Assembly: GCF_009856605.1 (NCBI RefSeq)
Contig: NZ_CP047242.1
Coordinates: 432,001-496,000, forward strand
Reading direction: 5' to 3'
Source: Trichormus variabilis 0441
GTDB taxonomy: Bacteria > Cyanobacteriota > Cyanobacteriia > Cyanobacteriales > Nostocaceae
DNA length: 64,000 nucleotides
Positions 43,274-52,372 of this stretch are shown one piece after another (position 1 is the first letter of the stretch; every line of letters begins with the position of its first letter). A program made the position numbers and the translations under genes. Below the pieces are notes generated by a model. The model saw only the letters and a program-made list of their open reading frames with translations. It was not told the DNA's origin and ran no database searches.

Positions 43274-45916
43274 TCATAGAGCAGCGTGTTTTCTTTCACT
43301 TTGAAGAATTTCCGTTGCTTTTTCGGCAGAAAGAGGCTTATAGAACAAGAAACCTTGGACATCCTGACAGTTGATTGATTTTAAAAAATCGAGTTCTTCC
43401 TGCTTTTCTACCCCTTCAGCCGTTAGCCTCAAACCTAGACTCCTGCCCAAAGTCACGATCGCCTTGACGATATGTGCTACTTTGCTATCTGTGGTCAATG
43501 CTTTGATGAAAGACCCATCAATTTTCAGATTGTGGAGTGGTAAAAGCTGTAACCGGGATAAGGAAGAATGGCCAGTACCGAAGTCATCAATGGCAATATC
43601 AACACCCATCTGCTGCAAATTTTCTAACACACTCCTAGTAAAATCAATATCCTCAATAGCTGTTGATTCCGTAATTTCTAATTCTAAAAACTCTGGTGCT
43701 AAACTTGTTTCGGCTAAAATTGCCGAGACAATTTCTAGCAAATTGGGTTGACGAAACTGTTTGGGAGAAAGGTTGACAGCCATTTGCAAAGGAGGTAATC
43801 CAGCTTCTTGCCAAGCTCGGTTTTGCATACAGGCTGTACGCAATACCCATTCACCAATAGGAATAATTAACCCAGTTTCCTCAGCAATGGGAATAAAAAT
43901 ACTCGGTGCTACTATCCCCATTTCTGGATGTTGCCAGCGTAACAATGCTTCCATACCAGTAATTTGTCCGGTGAGGATATTAACGCGGGGTTGATAGTAA
44001 ACTGTTAATTCTTGCTTTTCTAAGGCATAACGCAGACTTTTTTCTAAAGTTAGCAGTTCTGGGGTTTTACCACTTAAGCTAGTGGTGTAAAACTGATAGT
44101 TATTTCTCCCCTCATCTTTGGCATGATACAGGGCTGCGTCTGCGTGTTTAATTAAAGCTTCTGCATCTGGACTGTGGTGATCGAGTAAAGCTATGCCCAA
44201 ACTAGCACTTACGTAAAGTTCATGCCCATCCAGATGGAAAACTTCTTCTAAAGCTTTGAGAATCCTGTAAGCTGCCTGGGTGACTTCTTCGATATAACTT
44301 ATGTGGGGTAGGAGAATTGTAAATTCATCACCTCCCCAACGAGAAACAGTGTCTCCACTTCTCAGACAGTCACACAATCTTTGGGCGACACTTTTTAATA
44401 AGCGATCGCCCAAGCTATGACCCAGAGTATCATTAATGACTTTGAAACGATCCAGGTCAAGAAACATGACAGCTAAGCTCTGTTGACTGCGCGATGCGTT
44501 AGCTAAAGCTTTAGCCAGTAACTCATTAAATAGTAAGCGATTGGGTAATCCTGTCAGCAAATCATGTAGGGCTTGGTAGCGAATTTTTTCTTCCACTTGT
44601 TGACGTTGCCAAGCACCACTAATACTAGCTGCCATTGTCAAAAGTGTAGATTCTTCATGCCTTGACCAGTAACGCTCTTGAGTGCAATCTGCTAAACCAA
44701 GGTAGCCCCAAAATTGATCTTCTAGTCTCAGAGGTACTAACAACAGAGACTGAATCCCCTGCCTTTCCAGAAGTTCACGTTCCACTATGGGCAATTTTCG
44801 CCTCAGTTCATTGATGGATTTACCACTAGATAAAATACTGTACCAACGTGATAATTCAGCAGACTGATAAAGCTGATTCTGCCAATATTGAATAGAAGGC
44901 TGGAGGCCGGAGCAATACCATTCAAATTGTAAGCTTACTGCCGTTTTCCCCGTAACGGGATGAGGATGGTTTTTAAATAAATAAGCTCGGTCTGCCTGGG
45001 CGGCTTCACCCACGACAGCTAAAGCTTTTTCAATAGCAGTGTCATAATTCATTTCCACAACTAACCAATTAGCCGCTTCTGCTACTGCCTGTAACAGGCG
45101 ATCGCGCTGATGTAGTTCGGCTTCAGCTTGTTTTTGTTCAGTAATATCACGTATAATATAGGTTCTAATTAAATCGCTTTCTGGTAAATTATGGACTGAT
45201 TGTTCATAAACTGCATGACCAACTGTCACTTCTCGGACAAACGGATTGATTTTGGGGTTTTCAGCAACATTGAGAATATCTTTTAAAATCGGATGTCGTT
45301 TACCCAGTTCTCGCAAATCTGGAAATTTCACAGATGCAGCTGGGTTGATATATGTGACTCGTCCTTCTAAATCTGTCTCAATAATTGGATTGGGAATCAG
45401 TTCTGGGAAGGATGCTAAGCGAGCTAAAGCAGTCTCACTAGCACCTTCAAACTCAGGATCAACAACTAAAGTTTGAAAAGGATTAACAGGTTGGGACAGC
45501 TCAGATAAAAACGTTGATAAGTCTTCAACGTCAGCAGATGCAAAAAAAGCTTTTTCGGAAATGTTGGAAATAGCATAGTATTTGGCTTGAGCTTGATGGC
45601 TACCAAAGTTGATCACATCCCCGTGCCTGAGATTGTGGGAAAAGCATCTAGTCCCATTTACAAGTAAACCATTAGTGCTTCCCTGTCCTTTGAAGTTGCC
45701 ATCAATGATCCGAAAACTACATTGGTCAGTCTCAGGAAGGGTTACCCGCAGTAAAATGGCGTGTTGTCTGGATACTGACCGAGAATGGAGAACAATCGCA
45801 TTACTGGTATGCCGTCCAATAGAATAAGTGGCCTCCTGCAATGGTATGGTGCGCTGTCCTTGCAAGTCTTGGACAACTAGTATGTGGCGTATTTTCTCCC
45901 ACTCGTTGCCTGGCAT
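43274..45916 (-). CDS. FHA-PAS-GAF-GGDEF-EAL c-di-GMP turnover protein
   Basis: 880 residues, cytosolic. FHA domain (~10-115) with SIGRHTSNAIVLHSRSVSRQHA, which binds phosphothreonine; PAS (~170-265) with ELIPNPIIETDLEGRVTYIN; GAF (~275-440); then GGDEF and EAL. The cyclase motif WGGDEF (528-532) is intact. The phosphodiesterase motif EALLRW (Glu656), ELEITESTAIED, DDFGTGHSSL and KIDGSFI (R replaced by G compared with KIDRSFI) look competent too. It may both make and break c-di-GMP, or one half may dominate. FHA at the N-terminus suggests input from a Ser/Thr kinase. It stands alone; the next gene, 46378, is unrelated. Confidence 0.95.
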   Translation of the reverse strand: MPGNEWEKIRHILVVQDLQGQRTIPLQEATYSIGRHTSNAIVLHSRSVSRQHAILLRVTLPETDQCSFRIIDGNFKGQGSTNGLLVNGTRCFSHNLRHGDVINFGSHQAQAKYYAISNISEKAFFASADVEDLSTFLSELSQPVNPFQTLVVDPEFEGASETALARLASFPELIPNPIIETDLEGRVTYINPAASVKFPDLRELGKRHPILKDILNVAENPKINPFVREVTVGHAVYEQSVHNLPESDLIRTYIIRDITEQKQAEAELHQRDRLLQAVAEAANWLVVEMNYDTAIEKALAVVGEAAQADRAYLFKNHPHPVTGKTAVSLQFEWYCSGLQPSIQYWQNQLYQSAELSRWYSILSSGKSINELRRKLPIVERELLERQGIQSLLLVPLRLEDQFWGYLGLADCTQERYWSRHEESTLLTMAASISGAWQRQQVEEKIRYQALHDLLTGLPNRLLFNELLAKALANASRSQQSLAVMFLDLDRFKVINDTLGHSLGDRLLKSVAQRLCDCLRSGDTVSRWGGDEFTILLPHISYIEEVTQAAYRILKALEEVFHLDGHELYVSASLGIALLDHHSPDAEALIKHADAALYHAKDEGRNNYQFYTTSLSGKTPELLTLEKSLRYALEKQELTVYYQPRVNILTGQITGMEALLRWQHPEMGIVAPSIFIPIAEETGLIIPIGEWVLRTACMQNRAWQEAGLPPLQMAVNLSPKQFRQPNLLEIVSAILAETSLAPEFLELEITESTAIEDIDFTRSVLENLQQMGVDIAIDDFGTGHSSLSRLQLLPLHNLKIDGSFIKALTTDSKVAHIVKAIVTLGRSLGLRLTAEGVEKQEELDFLKSINCQDVQGFLFYKPLSAEKATEILQSERKHAAL

Positions 45917-46377
45917 TATTCTTTCTCAAATCCTCAAATATTTTGAATATACAGTGGAAATATATTAATTAGACTTCACTATTTATAACAGCCATTCTTG
46001 CTAATGCACATCAATTCATTATTCAGCTTTCTCAATGCCAAAATTTCCTCAACTCACAAATGGATGGCAAAAGGTTAAGCTGCCTTTGCTTTAACTTGCA
46101 CATCTTTTCGTGTTGACTGTTAACAGTTGACGGGTTAACCGTTAGTAGTCAACAAACCACACAAATGACTATGTAATGTAAAAGCGTCATAGCTTGTCAT
46201 GGATTAATATTATACATAGTTTTTTTGATGTAACTTTTTGCCAAATGTTTATTATAAATAATCACAATAAACCCTTCAGGCTCAATATATCTTGCGTTTA
46301 TTTACGCAATTTGTGTGAAAATTGCGTAATTTATATACAAATTTTTAGAGCGGAGATTTTTTGAACTCTGGGAAATT
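45917..46377. other. Gene-free stretch upstream of the c-di-GMP gene
   Basis: 461 AT-rich bases that contain the promoter for the 45916 gene and the end of the tpsB transcript. An imperfect inverted repeat of TTGACTGTTAACAGTTGACG / GTTAACCGTTAGTAGTCAAC (46111-46152) belongs to the short tandem repeat class. No gene or RNA recognised. Confidence 0.55.
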
Positions 46378-48165
46378 TTAAAAAGGATTATAAATCAGGG
46401 AAAAATATAATCCATTCTCTTGCCAGGTTCTGGCTTGTGAATCAACGGATATTAAAGGAATTCCCCAATCAAGACGGGCGCTAAAGCGATCGCCACTTGA
46501 CCACCGCAAGCCAAGACCAACTGATGCTAGGGTATTAGGGTCTGGAGTCTCTCGATAGTTATTCCAAGCAACACCAAAATCCACAAACGGGGTGACTTGT
46601 AACAAAGCATCAGACCGAGATAATCGCAGAATTGGTATTTGTACTTCGGCTGAAGCAAAAGCACCATTATCAGTTAGGAGAAAATCTTGCCGATAACCCC
46701 GGACGCTATCTAAACCGCCCAGACCAAATTGTTCCAAAGATAACAGCCCTTTGGATGCTATCTGTGTATTAGCTTTGATAATTAATAAGGTTTCTGGAGC
46801 TAGGAGACGCGCCCATTGTGCTTGTCCCTGCCAAGAAAAAAAGCGACTATCGGGAGGTTCAGCATTAACTGTGGCGTTCAATGCACCTATACCCAGATTA
46901 AATTGCGATCGCACTGCGAAAACTTGCCGACTGTTACGAGTAGTCCATTCTTGGAAGAAACGCAACGCAGATATCCTGGTGCGTCCCTGATCATCAGCAC
47001 CAGGGGAAAGCACACTAGGAGGTAAACGAGGTTCTTCGTCGAACAGTGAAGAAGATATTTCACTTTCTCTACGTGAGGCTGTCAAACCAATGGCGAATTC
47101 TTGGCTGGGAGATTGAGCTAATGGTTGACGATAGGTGATTTCGTAGTAGCGAGAGGAGGACTCGATATCGAGAGTATTAAAAGGTTCTTCAATCACATTG
47201 CTGGACGAAGTGCCAAAATTAAAGCTGATTGTGCCGTTGCGGGGGTTCAATGGCAAAGTGTAACTTGTATCAAGGGTGTTACTACCATCAGTATTACTAT
47301 AAACTAAACTGATGTTATCACCGAACCCCAGTAAGTTAGCTTCATTTAATTGTACTCGGCGGCGAAAACTCCCGACTCCAGGCGATCGCCCATTATCTAA
47401 AGCTAATTGAGCATTAAAAGATTTTGCCTCTGTGATTTGTACCTGTAGCACACTCGTCCCTGGACGAGAACCTGCTGAAAGTTCAGCAGAAAGATTTTGA
47501 ATCAACGGATTAAGTTGTAATAATTGTAGTGCTTCTAGTAAACTTTCGCGGTTGAGGGGGGGTTGTGTGGCGATCGCCAACCGACTGCGGACATAATTAG
47601 GCTTGAGTCGCCGATTTCCAGTAATTTGAATATCTTCTAACCTACCTTCCACTACCTGAATTTTAATGACACCAGATTTAATAGTTTGCGGTGGGATATA
47701 AGCACCAGAAGTAATGTAACCTTTATTGACGTATAGTTCGGTAATTTTAGAACGAGCTTGAAACAGTTCTGCTAATGTAATAGGTCTTTTGGTAAACTCG
47801 GTGGTAACCTTGGCCAACTCTTCCTGACTAAATACTGTACTGCCAACAACTTCAAACCTTTCTACTGTAATAGTTTGAGGCGCATTTTCCGGTACTTGCT
47901 GCTGTGGGTTAATGTCGGGAGAAGACGGTTGGAGTAACTCTCCTGGTGGCGGTAATTGCTGTGGCTGCTGGGGTGGAGGTAAAGGAACAGGTGCAGGTGG
48001 TTGGATATCTTGAGGCTGAGGTAGTGGCTGCGTAGGGTTACTATTTGGTAGTTGCGTCCGATCAACAGCTTGAGCGTTCACAGGCAGAAAATCTATGCTG
48101 TTGAGTGATAACAATATACTCAACGGCAACCAAGAAACTGCAAGCTTTGGGTGGCGATACATCAT
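46378..48165 (-). CDS. TpsB/ShlB-family two-partner secretion porin
   Basis: About 595 residues from the ATG ending at 48165 (MMYRHPKLAVSWLPLSILLS). Signal peptide, then a Pro/Gln-rich linker (~40-85), a POTRA_2-type domain (ITVERFEVVGSTVFSQEELA ... GVIKIQVVEGRLEDIQITGN), a second POTRA and a ~16-strand outer-membrane barrel ending YFSLIYNPF, with an aromatic C-terminal residue typical of outer-membrane proteins. FGLGGLDSVRGYRQDFL contains the VRGY/LRGY barrel motif of Omp85/TpsB. It exports a large TpsA partner, not present in this window. The ORF could start at TTG 48192 but no ribosome-binding site is seen. Confidence 0.9.
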   Translation of the reverse strand: MMYRHPKLAVSWLPLSILLSLNSIDFLPVNAQAVDRTQLPNSNPTQPLPQPQDIQPPAPVPLPPPQQPQQLPPPGELLQPSSPDINPQQQVPENAPQTITVERFEVVGSTVFSQEELAKVTTEFTKRPITLAELFQARSKITELYVNKGYITSGAYIPPQTIKSGVIKIQVVEGRLEDIQITGNRRLKPNYVRSRLAIATQPPLNRESLLEALQLLQLNPLIQNLSAELSAGSRPGTSVLQVQITEAKSFNAQLALDNGRSPGVGSFRRRVQLNEANLLGFGDNISLVYSNTDGSNTLDTSYTLPLNPRNGTISFNFGTSSSNVIEEPFNTLDIESSSRYYEITYRQPLAQSPSQEFAIGLTASRRESEISSSLFDEEPRLPPSVLSPGADDQGRTRISALRFFQEWTTRNSRQVFAVRSQFNLGIGALNATVNAEPPDSRFFSWQGQAQWARLLAPETLLIIKANTQIASKGLLSLEQFGLGGLDSVRGYRQDFLLTDNGAFASAEVQIPILRLSRSDALLQVTPFVDFGVAWNNYRETPDPNTLASVGLGLRWSSGDRFSARLDWGIPLISVDSQARTWQENGLYFSLIYNPF

Positions 48166-48292
48166 GCTAGTAATTTGTTTATTTGCCAACAATAAGAGAT
48201 TTGCACGGCTACGGCTTCAGAAGTGAATATTACTTCATCTTCTGGTCTAGGTATACGCTAACTATCAAAATTTCATCTACGCAACGGTTAAA

Positions 48293-48355
48293 GGAGCAGG
48301 GGGTGCAGGGGGTGCAGGGGGAGCAGAGGAAGCAGGGGAAGCAGTGGGAGCAGAG
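48293..48355. repeat. Nine-base tandem repeat, seven units
   Basis: GGAGCAGGG, GGTGCAGGG, GGTGCAGGG, GGAGCAGAG, GAAGCAGGG, GAAGCAGTG, GGAGCAGAG run head to tail, 63 bp with period 9. It lies in the gap upstream of the tpsB start and could change copy number. Confidence 0.85.
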
Positions 48356-48363
48356 AAGAATAA

Positions 48364-48421
48364 CTATGGACTATGGACTATGGACTACTGACTACTGACA
48401 ACTGACACCTGACAACTATCT
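48364..48421. repeat. Heptamer tandem repeats after the oxidoreductase gene
   Basis: ACTATGGACTATGGACTATG then GACTACTGACTACTGACAAC and TGACACCTGACAACTATC are degenerate seven-base units, continuing to the end of the oxidoreductase gene. Same class as at 3114 and 35850. Confidence 0.8.
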
Positions 48422-49427
48422 ATTGACTTACCTCGACAATTAATTTGCCAAAATTCTCCCCTCGCAACAAGCCAATAAAGGCACGAGGAGCATTTTCCAA
48501 ACCAACGACTATATCTTCTTTATATTTCAGTTGTCCTGACTGCAACCATTCAGTAACATCACGGGCAAAATCAGAAAAACGGTGTTGATAATCACTCACC
48601 AAAAAACCTTTAATTAAAGCTCTTTTAATGAGCAAAGGCAGTAGATTCGGGCCAGGAGGTGGTGATGAAGCATTATATTGGGAAATTAATCCTACCAAAG
48701 GAATTCTGGCTCCCAAGTTAATTTGCTGCAACACCGCTTCTAAAATTTCACCTGCTGTATTGTCAAAATAAACATCAATACCATCAGGTGCAGCTTCTTT
48801 GAGTGCTGAAGCGATTTCCTGCGTCCGGCGGTTAATTCCCACATTAAAGCCTAATTCTTTGACAATATAGTCGCGCTTTTGGTCACTACCAACGATCCCT
48901 ACCACTCTAGCGCCTTTAATTTTGGCAATTTGACCTGCTACCGCACCGACAGCACCAGAAGCGGCCGAAATAACTACAGTTTCACCTGCTTTTGGTTGAC
49001 CTATATCCAGTAAAGCGGCGTAAGCAGTGAGACCAGGCATACCCAATACGCCTAAATAGTAGGATAGAGGAGCCTGATTGGGGTCAAGTTTACGCAAAGT
49101 CTTACCTTTAGCAACAGCGTAAGTTTGCCAACCATGATTGCTGAGAACAAAATCTCCTGGTTGAAAGTCTGGATGATGGGATTGAATGACTTGGCTGACT
49201 GTTTCACCAACAATAACTGAGTTTAATTCCGTTGAGGCTGCGTAGGAAGCATTGGTACTGAGACGACCACGCATATATGGGTCGAGGGATAAATAAATAG
49301 TGCGGTTGAGAACTTCACCTTCCCCAAGTTGGGGAATTGGTGACTCTACTAAAGCAAAATCACTCTCTTGTGGTTCCCCAACAGGGCGACTTTTGAGTAC
49401 GATTTGTTGATTTACTGTATCAGCCAT
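48420..49427 (-). CDS. Zinc-independent NADP-dependent MDR oxidoreductase (PTGR/CurA-like)
   Basis: 335 residues. The N-terminal GroES-like domain has GEVLNRTIYLSLDPYMRGRL, the signature of the leukotriene B4 dehydrogenase/prostaglandin reductase class. The Rossmann domain carries VISAASGAVGAVAGQIAKIK and VGIVGSDQKRDYI, where the K-R near strand 2 favours NADPH. The C-terminus NAPRAFIGLLRGENFGKLIV is typical. It reduces carbon-carbon double bonds of enones/aldehydes. No zinc ligands are present. Physiological substrate unknown; a role in detoxifying reactive carbonyls is plausible. Confidence 0.93.
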   Translation of the reverse strand: MADTVNQQIVLKSRPVGEPQESDFALVESPIPQLGEGEVLNRTIYLSLDPYMRGRLSTNASYAASTELNSVIVGETVSQVIQSHHPDFQPGDFVLSNHGWQTYAVAKGKTLRKLDPNQAPLSYYLGVLGMPGLTAYAALLDIGQPKAGETVVISAASGAVGAVAGQIAKIKGARVVGIVGSDQKRDYIVKELGFNVGINRRTQEIASALKEAAPDGIDVYFDNTAGEILEAVLQQINLGARIPLVGLISQYNASSPPPGPNLLPLLIKRALIKGFLVSDYQHRFSDFARDVTEWLQSGQLKYKEDIVVGLENAPRAFIGLLRGENFGKLIVEVSQ

Positions 49428-49658
49428 AGAAAAATTACTCCATAGTAAAACTGATGGCCAAAGTACATGATGTTTTTCATTTTGGCATCAGGCGATCGGC
49501 TACACCTGTCCATAGGTCATAGTCATATCCATGAAGCTGAGTCTCTAACGGAGGTGAAGTTGCGAGAAGGGCGAAAGTGTACACACAAGTCCAAGTAAAG
49601 TAAGAACAGAAAGGGTGTGAGGTTAATTAACGGCAAATTCTATACTCAAAAATTCTCC

Positions 49659-51008
49659 ATGACTAATTCCCGTCAAATAGCTTTTATCGCCCTGAGAGAC
49701 GTGCATAAAGGGGCTTACACAGATGTTGCTTTAGATAGGGCGTTGCAAAAAGCAAATTTATCAGATATTGACCGCCGTCTAGTGACAGAATTACTGTATG
49801 GCAGTGTTAGAAGACAACGGACTCTTGATTTTATTATTGACCAACTCGCCAAAAAGAAATCGCACCAACAGCCAACAGAACTCCGCAGTATCTTACATCT
49901 AGGTTTATATCAACTGCGTTATCAAGAGCGTATCCCTGCTTCTGCGGCTGTGAATACCACTGTAGAATTAGCGAAAGATAATGGTTTCGCTGGACTGACA
50001 GGTTTTGTTAATGGTTTATTACGGCAATATATCCGTTTGGCTGAAGCATCACCAGACTTTCTCGAATTACCAGAAAATCCGGTGGAAAGGTTGGGAATTT
50101 TACATAGCTTCCCTGACTGGATTATCAAAGTATGGTTGGAACAGTTGGGTTTGACGGAGACGGAAAAACTCTGTGAATGGATGAACCAAACACCAACCCT
50201 TGATTTGAGAGTCAACCCCTTACGTACTTCCGTTGCAGAAGTGGAAACAGCTTTAAAATCTGCGGGGGTTTTGGCTAGACCTATTCCCCATTTACCCCAA
50301 GCTTTACGACTTATTGGAAATACTGGTTCCATCCAAAAACTTCCAGGGTTTAGTCAAGGTTGGTGGGTTGTGCAGGATGCTAGCGCTCAGTTAGTTAGTC
50401 ATTTGCTTGATCCCCAGCCCGGTGAAGTGATCATTGATGCTTGTGCTGCACCGGGAGGGAAGACGACTCACATTGCTGAGTTAATGAAAGATCAGGGAAA
50501 AGTTTGGGCAGGCGATCGCACTGCTTCACGTTTGCGTAAGCTGAAAGAGAATGCCCAACGCCTGAATTTACACTCGATTGAAATTTGCACAGGTGACAGT
50601 CGCAACTTACCACAATTTTATAATGTTGCTGACCGTGTTTTACTGGATGCCCCATGTTCTGGCTTGGGGACTTTGCACCGCCATGCTGATGCGCGCTGGC
50701 GACAAACACCAGAATCTGTCCAGGAACTCTCGACGCTGCAACAGGAATTATTATCACATACATCAAAATTTGTCAAAGTTGGGGGTGTGCTGGTTTATGC
50801 CACTTGCACGTTACATCCGGCAGAAAATGAAGAAGTAATTACGGAATTTATGGCTAGAAATTCTGATTGGCAAATTGAGCCGCCTAGTCCTGATTCCCCT
50901 TATTCTGACTACACTACACCACAAGGTTGGCTGAAAGTTTGGCCTCACAATCAAGACATGGACGGCTTTTTCATGGTGCGCTTAAGAAAAACCAACGTTT
51001 CCGAATGA
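49659..51008 (+). CDS. rsmB: 16S rRNA (cytosine-967 C5)-methyltransferase RsmB
   Basis: 449 residues from the ATG at 49659. N-terminal NusB-like RNA-binding domain (residues 1-140), e.g. RQIAFIALRDVHKGAYTDVA and VTELLYGSVRRQRTLDFIID. The C-terminal m5C methyltransferase domain has DACAAPGGKTTHIAELM (SAM loop), RVLLDAPCSGLGTLHRHADA (Cys in PCSG) and ATCTLHPAENEE (catalytic TC motif, second Cys). It makes m5C967 in 16S rRNA. A GTG at 49617 is in frame but would add 14 non-family residues. Followed by the TerB gene after 57 bp. Confidence 0.95.
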   Translation: MTNSRQIAFIALRDVHKGAYTDVALDRALQKANLSDIDRRLVTELLYGSVRRQRTLDFIIDQLAKKKSHQQPTELRSILHLGLYQLRYQERIPASAAVNTTVELAKDNGFAGLTGFVNGLLRQYIRLAEASPDFLELPENPVERLGILHSFPDWIIKVWLEQLGLTETEKLCEWMNQTPTLDLRVNPLRTSVAEVETALKSAGVLARPIPHLPQALRLIGNTGSIQKLPGFSQGWWVVQDASAQLVSHLLDPQPGEVIIDACAAPGGKTTHIAELMKDQGKVWAGDRTASRLRKLKENAQRLNLHSIEICTGDSRNLPQFYNVADRVLLDAPCSGLGTLHRHADARWRQTPESVQELSTLQQELLSHTSKFVKVGGVLVYATCTLHPAENEEVITEFMARNSDWQIEPPSPDSPYSDYTTPQGWLKVWPHNQDMDGFFMVRLRKTNVSE

Positions 51009-51065
51009 TTACTATCAGGGATAGTACGATTTGATTGAAGCCTGAATCTCCCAGAGGAGGCAGCG

Positions 51066-51488
51066 ATGGTGACAGATTCCAATGTAAAAAATTTAGTTAA
51101 AATCTTGATAGGTGCGGCTTGGATTGATGGCAAAATCCAACCAGAAGAACGGCAATATCTGCGCGAGATAGCCCAAGCGAAAGGTTTGGCTAGCGATCCA
51201 GAGATTAAGCCTTGGCTGTATGAGTTAGTTGCTGTCAAACCCAATGAATGCTACAAATGGGTGAAAGAATATCTAGGCGATCGCCCTAGTCTCGAAGACT
51301 GCGAACATTTGATCGAAGCCATTAGTGGTCTGATTTACAGCGATGGAGAAGTAGCGATTGAAGAAGCAAAGCTCCTGACAAAACTACAGGATCTAGCAAA
51401 ATCAAACGAATCAAACCAAGCAGCTCATACTGTACTGTTAAAGCAGATCCAACAACTGTATCGGCGTTGGGTAGAAGTTCAAAATTAA
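51066..51488 (+). CDS. TerB-family protein
   Basis: 140 residues, helical. LVKILIGAAWIDGKIQPEERQYLREIA and a second copy AISGLIYSDGEVAIEEAKLL show the TerB repeat, with acidic helix motifs (D-G-x(6)E) that bind metal or mediate contacts at membranes. Although named for tellurite resistance, TerB-like proteins in cyanobacteria have general, undefined roles. GAGGAGG precedes the start by nine bases. It lies 57 bp after rsmB and may be co-transcribed. Confidence 0.85.
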   Translation: MVTDSNVKNLVKILIGAAWIDGKIQPEERQYLREIAQAKGLASDPEIKPWLYELVAVKPNECYKWVKEYLGDRPSLEDCEHLIEAISGLIYSDGEVAIEEAKLLTKLQDLAKSNESNQAAHTVLLKQIQQLYRRWVEVQN

Positions 51489-51549
51489 CTATAGTCAAAA
51501 GTCCATAGTCCAGACTTGATTGACTAAACGACTAATGACTAATAACTAA

Positions 51550-51777
51550 TTAAGACTTCGGTTCGCCCAGACCCGGAGTTTCTTCTTTTTCCACCTTAGG
51601 GACAAAATCGGGGCGTTCTTTGCTTTCCCAACCAACAGGACGCTTAGAGTTGTACCAAGCAATGGAGCCAATGGTGACAGCCGCAATAAAACCGACTACA
51701 TACACCAACGTAAAAGCTGTGGGGAAGTGATTTCCACCCGTAGCGATCGCATCTGCTGCCTGCATCAATATACGCAT
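51550..51777 (-). CDS. Small thylakoid membrane protein, possibly Psb35-like
   Basis: 75 residues. One membrane helix (FTLVYVVGFIAAVTIGSIAW) after the conserved GGNHFPTAFTL, then YNSKRPVGWESKERPDFVPK and an acidic tail EKEETPGLGEPKS. I recognise the general pattern of a small cyanobacterial/plastid photosynthetic subunit. It recalls Psb35 (Ssl2148 of Synechocystis), which stabilises the CP47 assembly module, but I cannot verify this from sequence alone. The start MRILMQAADA lies at 51777; a second start (residue 5) is possible. Confidence 0.6.
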   Translation of the reverse strand: MRILMQAADAIATGGNHFPTAFTLVYVVGFIAAVTIGSIAWYNSKRPVGWESKERPDFVPKVEKEETPGLGEPKS

Positions 51778-51932
51778 AAGTAATATGTTCCTAATTTACG
51801 CAACACTTCTTAACAGAGTATAAAAAAATTGTAACACCTACATCCCCCCCTAGTTTGAAATACTTGCTATTACATAGGGCAGACAACAGAGAATAGGGAG
51901 TAGGAAAGAAGGGTTAGAGGTAGAGAATTTTC

Positions 51933-52310
51933 TTAAAAGCCTAAAATCTGCATTGATTTTTCCAGAACTTCTTTGGGGCGAAATGGTTTGGTTAAATACA
52001 AATCAGCACCAACATCCATTCCTCTTTGTTTATCAAACTCCTGTCCCTTGGCTGTCAACATGACAATATACACATGAGTCATTTGTAGGTCATGTTTAAC
52101 AATCTGACACACTTCCAAACCACTCATTTTCGGCATCATCACATCAAGAAACACTAGGTTTGGTTGTTCATTTTTTATGCTTTCCAGGGCTTCTTCCCCG
52201 TTTCTGGCGGTTAAAAGTTCTACCCCTTCGTCTTCTAATGCTTCTAGGGCTTGTTCCAGCAAAATCACGATATTGGGTTCATCGTCAACAATGAGAATTT
52301 TTTGGGTCAT
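51933..52310 (-). CDS. CheY-like response regulator (receiver domain only)
   Basis: 125 residues from the ATG ending at 52310 (MTQKILIVDDEPNIVILLEQ). Acidic pocket in VDDE, phospho-acceptor Asp56 in LVFLDVMMPKMSGLEV, Thr in VMLTAKGQE and Lys in LTKPFRPKEVL. No output domain, so it relays phosphate or acts by protein contact. It is the last gene of the three-gene histidine kinase cluster (57416 to 51933) and its gap to the hybrid kinase gene is 62 bp. Confidence 0.95.
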   Translation of the reverse strand: MTQKILIVDDEPNIVILLEQALEALEDEGVELLTARNGEEALESIKNEQPNLVFLDVMMPKMSGLEVCQIVKHDLQMTHVYIVMLTAKGQEFDKQRGMDVGADLYLTKPFRPKEVLEKSMQILGF

Positions 52311-52372
52311 ATGAATCAATTCAAAATTCAAAATTCAAAACAGCTTGTTCGTATTCCCTCGTCCCGGACTGA

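Noticed and set aside
48293..48421. A possible CRISPR array
   Set aside because: Units are 9 and 7 bases with no spacers; these are simple tandem repeats.
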